Positions 17,612 to 25,882 of a DNA stretch of 64,000 nt are shown here, piece after piece. Under the pieces are notes generated by a model. That model was not told the DNA's origin. It saw only the letters and a list, made by a program, of their open reading frames with translations, and ran no database searches. Each line of letters starts with the position of its first letter. The first letter of the stretch is position 1. The position numbers and the translations under genes are program-made. The stretch is taken from assembly GCA_014983025.1 (NCBI GenBank), contig JADCLP010000004.1, positions 1-64,000 of the forward strand, in the 5' to 3' direction. This DNA is from Erythrobacteraceae bacterium E2-1 Yellow Sea (GTDB lineage: Bacteria; Pseudomonadota; Alphaproteobacteria; Sphingomonadales; Sphingomonadaceae).

Positions 17612-17635
17612 TACCGCCTCGACGCAATCGATCAG

Positions 17636-18124
17636 CTACGCTCTTGGAGCCTCTGAAGCGGCTTCCATGATGGTTTCCATCACAACGTAGCTGGATGTGC
17701 TGGCGACATGCGGCAGGCTGGAGATTTTCTCGCCCAATACTTCGCGATAGGCCGTAATGTCAGATGTGCGGACCTTCAGCAGATAATCGAAACTGCCTGC
17801 AATCATGTGGCATTCTTCCACCTCGCGTATCCGGCTGACAGCCTTGCGAAAATCATCCAACGCCTTTTCACGCGTATCGCTGAGCTTGACTTCGGCAAAG
17901 GCGATATGCGCTTCGCCCAGTTTCCTGAAGTCGATGATCGCGCGAAAACCACGGATGATCCCTGAATCCATCAGTTTTCGGAAACGCAGCTGGCATGGTG
18001 TCTTGGATAGGCCAACGCGCTTGGCAAGTTCGGCGATCGTGATCCTGCCGTCCACGCGCAACTGATCCAGTATCCTGCGATCAACCCGGTCCAATGAGGT
18101 TATTTTCTCTAAATTTGTGGTCAT
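17636..18124 (-). CDS. putR: Lrp/AsnC-type regulator of proline use (PutR)
   Basis: This 162-residue Lrp-family protein has an N-terminal AsnC helix-turn-helix (RRILDQLRVDGRITIAELAK followed by the recognition helix GLSKTPCQLRFRKL). A C-terminal RAM ligand-binding domain follows. It is divergent from putA with 116 bases between the starts, the arrangement of PutR/putA in Agrobacterium and Rhodobacter. There PutR activates putA in response to proline and represses itself. The Lrp fold and context are strong; the ligand is inferred. Confidence 0.88.
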   Translation of the reverse strand: MTTNLEKITSLDRVDRRILDQLRVDGRITIAELAKRVGLSKTPCQLRFRKLMDSGIIRGFRAIIDFRKLGEAHIAFAEVKLSDTREKALDDFRKAVSRIREVEECHMIAGSFDYLLKVRTSDITAYREVLGEKISSLPHVASTSSYVVMETIMEAASEAPRA

Positions 18125-18240
18125 TATGACCTAATATATAGGAAAAATAAGTCGATCAAGTGCACTATTATCTCACCATTGGTCCAAATGCCTTTTAAGG
18201 ATCGGCTATATTCTCACTTAATTGAGAGCAGAGACCAGCC
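18125..18240. promoter_or_regulatory. AT-rich divergent putR-putA promoter region
   Basis: This 116-base gap between divergent starts is clearly AT-rich compared with its surroundings (for example AATATATAGG at its left end). It has a candidate -10 element TATATT near 18209-18214 for putA. Lrp-type regulators favour such AT-rich DNA. I cannot define an operator with confidence. The putA ribosome site is a modest GAGAG about ten bases before ATG 18241. Confidence 0.45.
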
Positions 18241-21200
18241 ATGATACCAGTCCACCACAGCGCCCCATTCACGCATTTCACGCCAAGTCCCGCCAATCCT
18301 TCAGAATTACGGCGTGCCATTACCGCCGTATATCGTGTGGCTGAGCCTGTTGCCCTGCGATCGCTGATAGAAGGTGCGCGCTTGCCTGGCACGCTGCAAG
18401 AAGAGGTCATCCACACTGCGGCAAAGCTCGTTACCCGCCTGCGCCAAAAGGGGCAGCGCGGTGGGGTTGAGGGTCTGGTCAAGGAATACTCCCTCTCCAG
18501 CCAGGAAGGTGTCGCCTTGATGTGCCTTGCAGAAGCATTGCTGCGCATTCCTGATAGCGCGACGCGCGACGCATTGATCCGTGACAAGATAGCGCGTGGC
18601 GACTGGAATGCGCATTTGGGTGATGGGAAATCCATTTTCGTCAATGCCGCGACATGGGGCCTCGTCATATCGGGCAAATTGGTAACACCTGTGCGTGCGG
18701 ACAGCCTTGGTGCTTCGCTTTCCGGCCTGATCAGGCGTGCAGGTGAACCCGTGATCCGCAGTGGTGTAAATCTGGCGATGGAGATGATGGGCGAACAATT
18801 CGTGACAGGCGAGACGATTGCAGAGGCTCTGAAACGATCCCGCGAACAGGAAAAGCGCGGTTTTACCTACAGCTACGATATGTTGGGTGAAGCGGCGATG
18901 ACAATGGCCGATGCCAAGCGTTATTACACTGATTACGAGCAGGCCATCCACGCCATTGGTAAGGCGGCTGGTGGGCGCGGTGTTTATGCCGGGCCCGGCA
19001 TTTCGATCAAACTATCGGCGCTCCATCCCCGGTATCAGCGGGCGCAAATTGAGCGCGTAATGCAGGAATTGCTGCCGCGCGTGCGCGCATTGGCATTACT
19101 GGCAAAGCAATACGATATTGGCCTGAATATTGATGCGGAGGAGGCTGACCGGCTGGAAATCTCGCTCGATATTCTAGAGGCTCTTGCGCTCGATCCGCAA
19201 CTGGCGGGGTGGCATGGGCTGGGCTTTGTAATCCAGGCTTATGGCAAGCGTTGCCCCTTTGTGATCGACTGGATTGTCAATCTTGCGCAGCGGGCGGGCC
19301 GCCGGATCATGGTACGGTTGGTCAAGGGTGCTTATTGGGATAGCGAGATCAAGCGCGCGCAGGTCGAAGGGCTGGAGGATTTTCCCGTCTTCACGCGCAA
19401 GGTGCATACCGATGTCAGCTATATCGCTTGTGCGCGGAAATTGCTGGCCGCGCGTGCGCATGTCTTCCCGCAATTTGCCACGCATAACGCGCAGACTCTG
19501 GCGACGATTTATCACCTTGCGGGCGAGAATTTCACGCTGGGAGATTATGAGTTCCAATGCCTGCATGGCATGGGTGAGGGCCTGTATGAAGAGGTGGTTG
19601 GTGCAGGCAAGCTGGATCGGCCCTGCCGCATTTATGCGCCCGTGGGCACACATGAAACGCTGCTGGCCTATCTGGTCCGCAGACTGCTGGAAAATGGCGC
19701 CAACTCTTCTTTCGTGAACCGTATCTGGGACGAGGTGTTCTCAATCGCTGATCTGGTCCGTGATCCTGTGGCAGAGGCTGACGAAATCGATCCAACAGGC
19801 TCCACCCATCCCCTGATCAACTTGCCGCGCAATATGTATCCTGATCGCGCCAATTCGCGTGGGATCGATCTGAGCAATGAGGCCGCGCTGGCAATTCTTT
19901 CTGCAAAATTGCTGGAAAGCGCCCAATGCAATTGGGTGGCAGAACCCATGATATCTGGATTGCAGATTGCCCGTTCGGGCCATCCTGTCCACAATCCGGC
20001 CAATCATGCAGATGTGGTGGGCACGGCATCTTTTTCCCTGCCGCGTGACGCCGATTTTGCCTGTCGCAATGCACAGATAGCACTCCCATCATGGGCATCC
20101 ACCTCAGTCGACCAGCGGGCACAATGTCTGGAGCGTGCCGCTGATTTGCTCGAAGCTCAGATGGAAGAATTGCTGGGCCTGATAATGCGTGAGGCAGGTA
20201 AATCGGCCGCCAATGCCATCGCCGAAGTCAGGGAGGCGGTGGATTTCCTGCGCTATTATGCTGTGCAGGCGCGTGAGACATTGGGTAAGGCAAAGCCGCT
20301 CGGCCCGATAATTTGTATCAGCCCGTGGAACTTCCCACTGGCGATCTTTACAGGACAAATTGCTGCGGCATTGGTTGCAGGCAATACGGTGATTGCCAAA
20401 CCGGCAGAGGAAACCCCGCTTATCGCAGCGCAAGCAGTCGCGATCCTGCATGAGGGAGGAATACCGCCAGAAGTGCTGCAATTGGTGCCGGGGGCAGGTG
20501 ATATTGGCGCTGCACTGGTGGCATCGCCTGCGACTTGCGGTGTGGTTTTCACCGGATCGACCGAAGTTGCCAAATTGATCCAGCGCCAATTGGCTGAGCG
20601 AACTTTGCCTGATGGACGCCCTATCCCGCTGATTGCAGAAACAGGTGGGCAAAACGCCATGGTGGTCGATTCCTCTGCACTACCCGAACAAGTGGTGCGT
20701 GATGTCATTGCATCGGCTTTTGACAGTGCTGGACAACGCTGTTCTGCACTGCGTGTTTTGTGCGTGCAGGAAGATATTGCCGATGCGGTGCTGGAAATGC
20801 TGCGTGGTGCGATGGCCGAATTACGAGTGGGTAATACCGAGTGCCTCAGCAACGATGTAGGCCCGGTGATTAGCGCAGAGGCCAAGGCCGGGATTGAAGC
20901 GCATATTGAACGGATGCGTGGGCAAGGGCACCATGTAGAGCAATTGATACTGTCTGCGGAGACAGGGCAGGGGACCTTTGTGGCCCCAACGATCATCGAA
21001 ATAGACGATATCGCTCAGCTGGGCCGCGAAGTGTTTGGCCCAGTGCTGCATGTACTGCGCTATGCACGACGTGACTTGGGCAAGGTCATGCAGCAGATCC
21101 GCGATACTGGTTATGGGCTGACTTTTGGGCTGCATAGCCGGATTGACGAGACCATTGCTGCAGTGACGGCACAGGCGCCTGTGGGCAATATCTATGTCAA

Positions 21201-21780
21201 TCGCAATGTCATTGGGGCGATTGTAGGTGTGCAGCCATTTGGCGGACGCGGTTTTTCAGGCACTGGTCCCAAGGCAGGCGGGCCGCTCTATCTGGGGCGG
21301 CTGGTGGCTGATGGGCGCGATATCCATCCGCAAATTGCTGAAATGGAAGAGCTGCCTGGTCCAGTGGGAGAGCGTAACCTTTATGGTGTGCACCCGCGCG
21401 GTCGCGTGCTGTTGTTCCCATCTGGCGTTGCAGATCTGCAGGATCAGCTGGATGCTGTTTTCGCAACCGGCAATACGCCAGTACTTCCTGACAAGCTGGA
21501 TATGCGCCAGTTTGCGGAAGCTGCAGTTGTCACAGATTCAATCGAATGGACTGTTGATTGGGAGGAGGATGAAGGCATCGCGCATGTGCTGATCGATGCG
21601 AAATGTCAGTGCATCGATGAATTACTGTCCATGATTGCTGCCAGGTCAGGCGCTATCCAAATCGTCCAGATTGGCAGCACCAATCATCATTACCGGACAG
21701 ATTGGATGGTTGAGGAAGTTGCGATTTCAATCGATACAACTGCAGCAGGCGGAAATGCCAGTCTGATGGCGGTTGCTTAG
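18241..21780 (+). CDS. putA: PutA, bifunctional proline dehydrogenase/P5C dehydrogenase
   Basis: PutA oxidises proline to glutamate in two steps. The 1179-residue protein has an FAD-dependent proline dehydrogenase barrel (about 130-470, with AGPGISIKLSALHPRY and RLVKGAYWDSEIKRAQ). An aldehyde dehydrogenase domain follows (about 540-1010) with catalytic Cys834 in GQRCSALR and general base Glu800 in AETGGQ. A C-terminal extension remains beyond GGRGFSGTGPKAGGP. There is no N-terminal ribbon-helix-helix domain, so this PutA should not repress its own gene. The divergent putR fills that role. A G/C-rich hairpin follows the stop. Confidence 0.95.
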   Translation: MIPVHHSAPFTHFTPSPANPSELRRAITAVYRVAEPVALRSLIEGARLPGTLQEEVIHTAAKLVTRLRQKGQRGGVEGLVKEYSLSSQEGVALMCLAEALLRIPDSATRDALIRDKIARGDWNAHLGDGKSIFVNAATWGLVISGKLVTPVRADSLGASLSGLIRRAGEPVIRSGVNLAMEMMGEQFVTGETIAEALKRSREQEKRGFTYSYDMLGEAAMTMADAKRYYTDYEQAIHAIGKAAGGRGVYAGPGISIKLSALHPRYQRAQIERVMQELLPRVRALALLAKQYDIGLNIDAEEADRLEISLDILEALALDPQLAGWHGLGFVIQAYGKRCPFVIDWIVNLAQRAGRRIMVRLVKGAYWDSEIKRAQVEGLEDFPVFTRKVHTDVSYIACARKLLAARAHVFPQFATHNAQTLATIYHLAGENFTLGDYEFQCLHGMGEGLYEEVVGAGKLDRPCRIYAPVGTHETLLAYLVRRLLENGANSSFVNRIWDEVFSIADLVRDPVAEADEIDPTGSTHPLINLPRNMYPDRANSRGIDLSNEAALAILSAKLLESAQCNWVAEPMISGLQIARSGHPVHNPANHADVVGTASFSLPRDADFACRNAQIALPSWASTSVDQRAQCLERAADLLEAQMEELLGLIMREAGKSAANAIAEVREAVDFLRYYAVQARETLGKAKPLGPIICISPWNFPLAIFTGQIAAALVAGNTVIAKPAEETPLIAAQAVAILHEGGIPPEVLQLVPGAGDIGAALVASPATCGVVFTGSTEVAKLIQRQLAERTLPDGRPIPLIAETGGQNAMVVDSSALPEQVVRDVIASAFDSAGQRCSALRVLCVQEDIADAVLEMLRGAMAELRVGNTECLSNDVGPVISAEAKAGIEAHIERMRGQGHHVEQLILSAETGQGTFVAPTIIEIDDIAQLGREVFGPVLHVLRYARRDLGKVMQQIRDTGYGLTFGLHSRIDETIAAVTAQAPVGNIYVNRNVIGAIVGVQPFGGRGFSGTGPKAGGPLYLGRLVADGRDIHPQIAEMEELPGPVGERNLYGVHPRGRVLLFPSGVADLQDQLDAVFATGNTPVLPDKLDMRQFAEAAVVTDSIEWTVDWEEDEGIAHVLIDAKCQCIDELLSMIAARSGAIQIVQIGSTNHHYRTDWMVEEVAISIDTTAAGGNASLMAVA

Positions 21781-21804
21781 GGTGTCAGCCCTGCAAAGAC
21801 GGTA

Positions 21805-21825
21805 GCCCCCCTTTGATCGGGGGGC
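21805..21825. terminator. Possible terminator hairpin after putA
   Basis: GCCCCCC (21805-21811) pairs with GGGGGGC (21819-21825) around a seven-base loop, 24 bases after the putA stop and ahead of the convergent small ORF. There is no run of T on either side, so intrinsic termination is uncertain. Confidence 0.45.
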
Positions 21826-21835
21826 GGCCTTCAGG

Positions 21836-21961
21836 TTAAAGCACGATTGCGAAGCGCGAACGGTCAGTCATCACCTGCTGATTGCGGATGGCGCGCAGGG
21901 CCTGGCGGATGCTGCGGCGGCTACGAAGAAAATGGATCGGATGCATGATTTGAAATGCCAT
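21836..21961 (-). CDS. Small basic protein, 41 residues, unknown function
   Basis: This short frame encodes a peptide starting MAFQIMHPIHF. Its arginine-rich middle contains SRRSIRQALRAIRNQQ, and it ends near RSRFAIVL. A GAGGAG ribosome site lies seven bases before the ATG on the minus strand, which is the main reason to believe it is translated. There is no signal peptide or membrane helix. I do not recognise the family. Its high charge and amphipathic helix might allow nucleic-acid or membrane contact, but that is speculation. Confidence 0.45.
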   Translation of the reverse strand: MAFQIMHPIHFLRSRRSIRQALRAIRNQQVMTDRSRFAIVL

Positions 21962-22056
21962 CTGTCGAACTCCTCTAATTCCCTGTCTGGGCGTGGAGGA
22001 AATTTCGCTGATTATGGTTAACAAAACCCTAAACGTGGCAGAAAATATCTCAACGC

Positions 22057-22692
22057 CTAGCCATCTACTGTAACCTGTGTTTCACGGGCGATTGCACGCT
22101 GCATGCTTGGCACCTGTCGTGCCCTGTCGGCAAGGGACTGCATCACAGGAAATTTTTCGATCGGGAACCCGCCATTGGTGGCTGTATCCAGCCCCCAGCA
22201 TAGATAGCCATCAATTATTGACCATTGCTCGCCATACCACCAGCCATCACCGATACGGGGAGACAGTCGCTCGCAAACTTCAGTCAGCTTGGCGACTCCA
22301 TCCTCACGTACGCCAGCCTCGTCGCCCGTGGTAAAGCGTGCAGGTGCCCTGTTCTGGCGTACCATTGGGTGAAAGGTATCTGCACACCAGCACAAATCCT
22401 GCAGGAATTCATGCTGTTCAATTGGTGATCCATTGTTTTCTGGTAACAGGCGCGATCCGCCAAACATCCTGTGCAAGGTCCAGATGATCATCGCGTTCTG
22501 GCACAGCACCTGGCCATCGATCATTAATGCAGGCACTTTCCCATTCGGATTGATCGCCAGATATTCAGGTTGTTTGTGGTGCGCGGCCTGCAAGCTGATC
22601 AGGACAGTTTGATAATCAAGTTCAAGTGCTTCAAGTGCATTCAGTGTGACGCGTGAACAGGCACCGGGTGAATAATAAAGTGTCAGTTGCAC
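22057..22692 (-). CDS. Glutathione S-transferase (beta-class-like)
   Basis: This 211-residue protein has the N-terminal thioredoxin-fold domain of bacterial GSTs (LYYSPGACSRVTLNALEAL). Cys12 and Ser13 lie where beta-class enzymes contact glutathione, and a cis-proline region KVPALMIDG follows. A helical C-terminal domain completes it. It probably conjugates glutathione to electrophiles or reduces them; the substrate cannot be read from sequence. It stands alone on the minus strand between the putA region and the sulfide divergon. Confidence 0.88.
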   Translation of the reverse strand: MQLTLYYSPGACSRVTLNALEALELDYQTVLISLQAAHHKQPEYLAINPNGKVPALMIDGQVLCQNAMIIWTLHRMFGGSRLLPENNGSPIEQHEFLQDLCWCADTFHPMVRQNRAPARFTTGDEAGVREDGVAKLTEVCERLSPRIGDGWWYGEQWSIIDGYLCWGLDTATNGGFPIEKFPVMQSLADRARQVPSMQRAIARETQVTVDG

Positions 22693-22819
22693 GATCTTCT
22701 CCTACCAAACTATCGGCGGGGCTATACCGCTCGTAGGTGCATTGGTTGCGCTGGCTAACATGCCATGATGAAAATGCGAAGCTGCAGCTCGTGAGCAACG
22801 TTATCCCTTGATGGGGTAA

Positions 22820-23158
22820 TCAACTCATGCGTGCAAAATTGGCTGCGCCAGGTACGGCTGGGCGCCGTGCAGGTGAAGATTGTCGAGTTCTGTTCGCCAG
22901 GTCATCGATTACATCGGCAATTGTATTCAACTGATTTTCCGACAAGCGATAGTAAACCAGCTTGGCATCCTTGCGCGTTTCAACCAGATCCGCCTTACGC
23001 AGCACGGCCAGTTGTTGTGACAGGGCGGGTTGGCCGATTTCTGTCACTTCCTCGATTTCACCAACATTGCGTTCCGCACCACGCAGGGCATTCAGTATTT
23101 TGAGTCGCAACGGGTGGCCAATCGCCTTCAAGGCCTCAATCAGGTCACTATCACTCAC
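22820..23158 (-). CDS. ArsR/SmtB-family repressor of the sulfide operon, cysteine-free
   Basis: This 112-residue winged-helix repressor has the core GHPLRLKILNALRG, recognition helix GQPALSQQLAVLRKADLV and wing RKDAKLVYYRLSE. Context beside persulfide dioxygenase, SQR and YeeE genes matches BigR/SqrR. Those regulators sense persulfides through a Cys in the helix equivalent to KILNAL and a second Cys near the C-terminus. This protein contains no cysteine at all; the first position appears to be Asn. It starts at GTG overlapping the peroxiredoxin stop (GTGA), so the two are translationally coupled. The sensing chemistry must differ from SqrR, or the signal comes from elsewhere. Confidence 0.85.
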   Translation of the reverse strand: MSDSDLIEALKAIGHPLRLKILNALRGAERNVGEIEEVTEIGQPALSQQLAVLRKADLVETRKDAKLVYYRLSENQLNTIADVIDDLANRTRQSSPARRPAVPGAANFARMS

Positions 23159-23811
23159 TTGCCGGTTCCTTTCCCTTTGTGGCGCAGGAACCAGGTGGTG
23201 GCATCGGGCGCATTGTAGACACTGTCCAGGTCAGGCAGTGGTTGGTCCAGCAGTGGCTCACCCACCTGCCAATTCGCAGGTGCCAGTGCATGCTGGTGGT
23301 CAACTGCCTGCAGTGCATCCAGCATACGCAGCAATTCGGGGATCGAACGGCCTATGCTGGCGGGATAACAGGTCATCGCCCTGATATCGCCCTGGGGATC
23401 AATGAAGAAGGTAGTGCGAACGGTCGCGCTGTCACTGTCATTCGGGGCCACCATGCCATAGGCGCGGCCAATCACCAGTGTGGGGTCTTCCACAATAGGA
23501 AACCGTATTTCGGCACCGAACTGGTCACGGATCATGCGCAACCAGGCGAAGTGTGAAAACAGGCTGTCGACTGACAGTGCCATCAATGTGCAGTCACGTT
23601 GCTCAAACTGATCGGCAACCTTGGCCAATTCCACAAATTCGGTTGTGCAAACGGGAGTGAAGTCAGCCGGGTGAGAGAACAGGATCAGCCATCGTCCACG
23701 ATAGTCATTCAGGCGCACTTCCCCCAGCGTGCTGCGGGCCGTGAAATCTGGCGCTTTGTCGCCAATTCTCAGGCCCGCACAGGGCCGAATATCAGTGCTT
23801 GTCTGGTCCAT
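23155..23811 (-). CDS. Peroxiredoxin, Prx6/1-Cys-like
   Basis: This 218-residue AhpC/TSA-family peroxiredoxin has the peroxidatic Cys55 in PADFTPVCTTEF. It also has the longer C-terminal domain of Prx6-type enzymes (RTTFFIDPQGDIRAMTCYP). It reduces peroxides and may also act on persulfides, a role suggested by the divergent persulfide dioxygenase operon. I chose ATG 23811 because AGAGGA lies just upstream. The longer frame would start with sequence foreign to the family. Its promoter faces that of the dioxygenase gene across 76 bases. Confidence 0.9.
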   Translation of the reverse strand: MDQTSTDIRPCAGLRIGDKAPDFTARSTLGEVRLNDYRGRWLILFSHPADFTPVCTTEFVELAKVADQFEQRDCTLMALSVDSLFSHFAWLRMIRDQFGAEIRFPIVEDPTLVIGRAYGMVAPNDSDSATVRTTFFIDPQGDIRAMTCYPASIGRSIPELLRMLDALQAVDHQHALAPANWQVGEPLLDQPLPDLDSVYNAPDATTWFLRHKGKGTGK

Positions 23812-23851
23812 TGATCCTCTGGCGGTCTTGACTTTTTCGAATCCATACATA

Positions 23852-23866
23852 TACATACTTTATGTA
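23852..23866. promoter_or_regulatory. Candidate ArsR operator, perfect inverted repeat
   Basis: TACATA-CTT-TATGTA is a perfect 6-3-6 palindrome in the 76-base gap between the divergent peroxiredoxin and persulfide dioxygenase starts. A further direct repeat of ATACAT precedes it. Its size and AT-rich character suit an ArsR-family dimer and would let one site control both operons. Binding is inferred from position and symmetry. Confidence 0.6.
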
Positions 23867-23887
23867 AATTGCAATCGGAGAGTTGAC

Positions 23888-24820
23888 GTGAGTGATTCGG
23901 ACAATGCCCTGCAGTCCGCCGCCGACCAGATTGAGCGGGCACTGGCTGATGTTGCCAGCAGGCCTGAGGTTAAGGGCTTTTTTGACCCGGCTACCTACAC
24001 TGTTACCTATGTCGTGAGTGATCCGGTTGCAAAAGAGGCTGCCATAGTCGACTCGGTGCTGGATTATGATCCGGCTTCTGGTCGCACGAGTTATGCCTCT
24101 GCAGATCGTGTAATCGATTATGTAATTTCACAAAATATGAAAGTGAAATGGCTGCTGGAAACGCACGCTCATGCAGACCATCTTTCTGCTGCGCCCTATA
24201 TTCAGGAAAAACTGGGCGGGAAAATTGCCATTGGTGAGCATATCGTCACCGTACAGAACGTGTTTGGTAAATTGTTCAATGCGGGGACCGAATTCCAGCG
24301 CGATGGGTCTGACTTCGATGCGCTTTTTTCTGATGGAGACCAGTTCAGCATCGGCAACCTGCCGGTGACTGTGCTGCATGTGCCCGGCCATACGCCAGCC
24401 TGCATTGCTTATGTAATCGGTGATGCCGTCTTTGTGGGTGATACCATGTTCATGCCGGATTACGGCACTGCCCGGGCTGACTTCCCTGGTGGTGACGCGC
24501 GTCAACTGTTTCAGTCATTGCGCCGCATCTTGAAATTGCCCGCCGAAACGCGGCTGTTCATGTGCCATGACTATTTGCCTGAAGGCCGTGACGAATATGT
24601 TTGGGAAACGACTGTTGCGGCAGAACGAGAAGGCAATATCCATGCGCATGATGGCATTGGCGAAGATGAATTCGTGCAAATGCGCGAAGCGCGTGACGCC
24701 ACACTGGATATGCCGCGGCTGATTCTGCCTTCGGTCCAGGTCAATATGCGTGCAGGCCATATGCCGCCAGCAGAAGATAATGGCGTGGTCTACCTCAAAA
24801 TGCCGGTGAATGCCGTATGA
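23888..24820 (+). CDS. blh: Persulfide dioxygenase-like metallo-beta-lactamase (Blh/ETHE1 family)
   Basis: This 310-residue MBL-fold enzyme has the metal motif HAHADH (His93, His95, Asp97, His98), the second ligand region HVPGH (His164, His168) and Asp185 in VGDTMFMPDYG. The family oxidises glutathione persulfide to sulfite or hydrolyses sulfur intermediates. In sulfide-resistance operons it is called Blh, persulfide dioxygenase or Pdo. GTG 23888 follows a GGAGAG ribosome site. The usual N-terminal DUF442 part of Blh is absent here and encoded separately at 25882. It overlaps the next gene by 4 bases. Confidence 0.9.
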   Translation: MSDSDNALQSAADQIERALADVASRPEVKGFFDPATYTVTYVVSDPVAKEAAIVDSVLDYDPASGRTSYASADRVIDYVISQNMKVKWLLETHAHADHLSAAPYIQEKLGGKIAIGEHIVTVQNVFGKLFNAGTEFQRDGSDFDALFSDGDQFSIGNLPVTVLHVPGHTPACIAYVIGDAVFVGDTMFMPDYGTARADFPGGDARQLFQSLRRILKLPAETRLFMCHDYLPEGRDEYVWETTVAAEREGNIHAHDGIGEDEFVQMREARDATLDMPRLILPSVQVNMRAGHMPPAEDNGVVYLKMPVNAV

Positions 24821-25263
24821 TGCTGCCTGGATTTCCCGATGCTGCACCTTTGGAAGGGCTGGGTGGCGGCATATTGATCGGTCTTGCTGCAGCATTGATG
24901 TTGCTGGGTGCCGGGCGAATAGCCGGTGTTTCCGGAATTACCGCACGCGCAGTGGGTATCAGCGATGGCGGTATCTCACGCGATGGTGCCTGGGCTTTTC
25001 TGATCGGCTTGCCACTGGGCGCGCTGATCACCGCGGCATTGTCTGGCGGGTTGGAGGCGCAATTTGCCTCCCCACCATTCCTGATCATTGCAGGGCTTAT
25101 CGTTGGCATCGGCACGCGCATGGGCAGTGGCTGCACCAGTGGGCATGGTGTCTGCGGTGTCAGCCGTCTTTCGCAGCGTTCGCTGGTGGCAACGGTGACC
25201 TTTATGGTCACCGGCATCGCTACTGTCGCGATAATGAATGTTTTGGGACTGGAGGTATTGTGA
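24817..25263 (+). CDS. YeeE/YedE-family sulfur-transport membrane protein (first half-size unit)
   Basis: This 148-residue inner-membrane protein has about four hydrophobic helices and the conserved GIGTRMGSGCTSGHGVCGVSR segment, whose cysteines mark YeeE/YedE thiosulfate or sulfur-compound channels. It is half the size of fused YeeE proteins, and a second half lies at 25463. The pair probably forms the two-part PmpA/PmpB-like unit. It overlaps the dioxygenase stop by 4 bases and ends one base into the next start, so translation is tightly coupled. Confidence 0.88.
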   Translation: MMLPGFPDAAPLEGLGGGILIGLAAALMLLGAGRIAGVSGITARAVGISDGGISRDGAWAFLIGLPLGALITAALSGGLEAQFASPPFLIIAGLIVGIGTRMGSGCTSGHGVCGVSRLSQRSLVATVTFMVTGIATVAIMNVLGLEVL

Positions 25264-25466
25264 TGGGTAAGAATATGGGCGGTTTTGACCGCATTGCACG
25301 GATTGTCGTGGCCATTGTCCTGGCGGTGTTGGCCTATAACGGCACGCTCAAGGGTGGGCTTGCCACCGGTGGCTACATTGTGGCTGCCGTTTTCCTGATC
25401 ACCAGCGTGATCGGTTATTGCCCGGCTTATCGCCTGATGGGCATGAACACATGCGGCAAGTCATGA
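25263..25466 (+). CDS. DUF2892 small membrane protein
   Basis: This 67-residue protein has two membrane helices (IARIVVAIVLAVLAY and a second near GYIVAAVFLITSVIGY) and ends with two cysteines (YCPAY and MNTC). It matches the DUF2892/YgaP-C-terminal family, often found fused to or beside rhodaneses. In sulfur operons it may hold a membrane-bound sulfur-carrier step; this is not shown by sequence. It lies between the two YeeE halves with one- and four-base overlaps. Confidence 0.85.
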   Translation: MGKNMGGFDRIARIVVAIVLAVLAYNGTLKGGLATGGYIVAAVFLITSVIGYCPAYRLMGMNTCGKS

Positions 25467-25882
25467 TAGGTCGCATTCTTCCCCCTCTTTTTTCAGGTAC
25501 TTTGTTCGGGGCCGGACTGGCGCTGGGCGGGATGACCAATCCGGCCCGTGTCCGCGGTTTTCTGGACCTGTTCGGGGATTGGGATCCGACGTTGGCCTTT
25601 GTCATGGGCGGTGCGGTGATCGTCATGGCCATTGCCTGGCGTTTTGTCCCGCGCATGGCTCATCCCCTATTCGCAGAAAAGTTTGCGCTGCCTACGCGTA
25701 CTGACCTGACCCCGAAACTGATCGGCGGTTCGGCCCTGTTCGGTATGGGTTGGGGTATCGCCGGATTGTGCCCCGGCCCAGGCATTGCTGCGCTTGTGAT
25801 CCAGCCATCGTCAGCTGCGATCTTTGTTATATCCATGCTGGCAGGCATGGGAATTATCAGGCTGGTAGAAGGAAACAGCTGA
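25463..25882 (+). CDS. YeeE/YedE-family sulfur-transport membrane protein (second half-size unit)
   Basis: This protein of about 139 residues has four membrane helices. The motif GAGLALGGMTNPARVRGFLD and a single cysteine in GIAGLCPGPG are typical of the second YeeE/DUF6691 half. ATG 25463 overlaps the preceding stop by 4 bases; ATG 25451 would add four residues. Together with 24817-25263 it should form a membrane path for sulfide, thiosulfate or a persulfide donor. Confidence 0.87.
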   Translation: MIGRILPPLFSGTLFGAGLALGGMTNPARVRGFLDLFGDWDPTLAFVMGGAVIVMAIAWRFVPRMAHPLFAEKFALPTRTDLTPKLIGGSALFGMGWGIAGLCPGPGIAALVIQPSSAAIFVISMLAGMGIIRLVEGNS

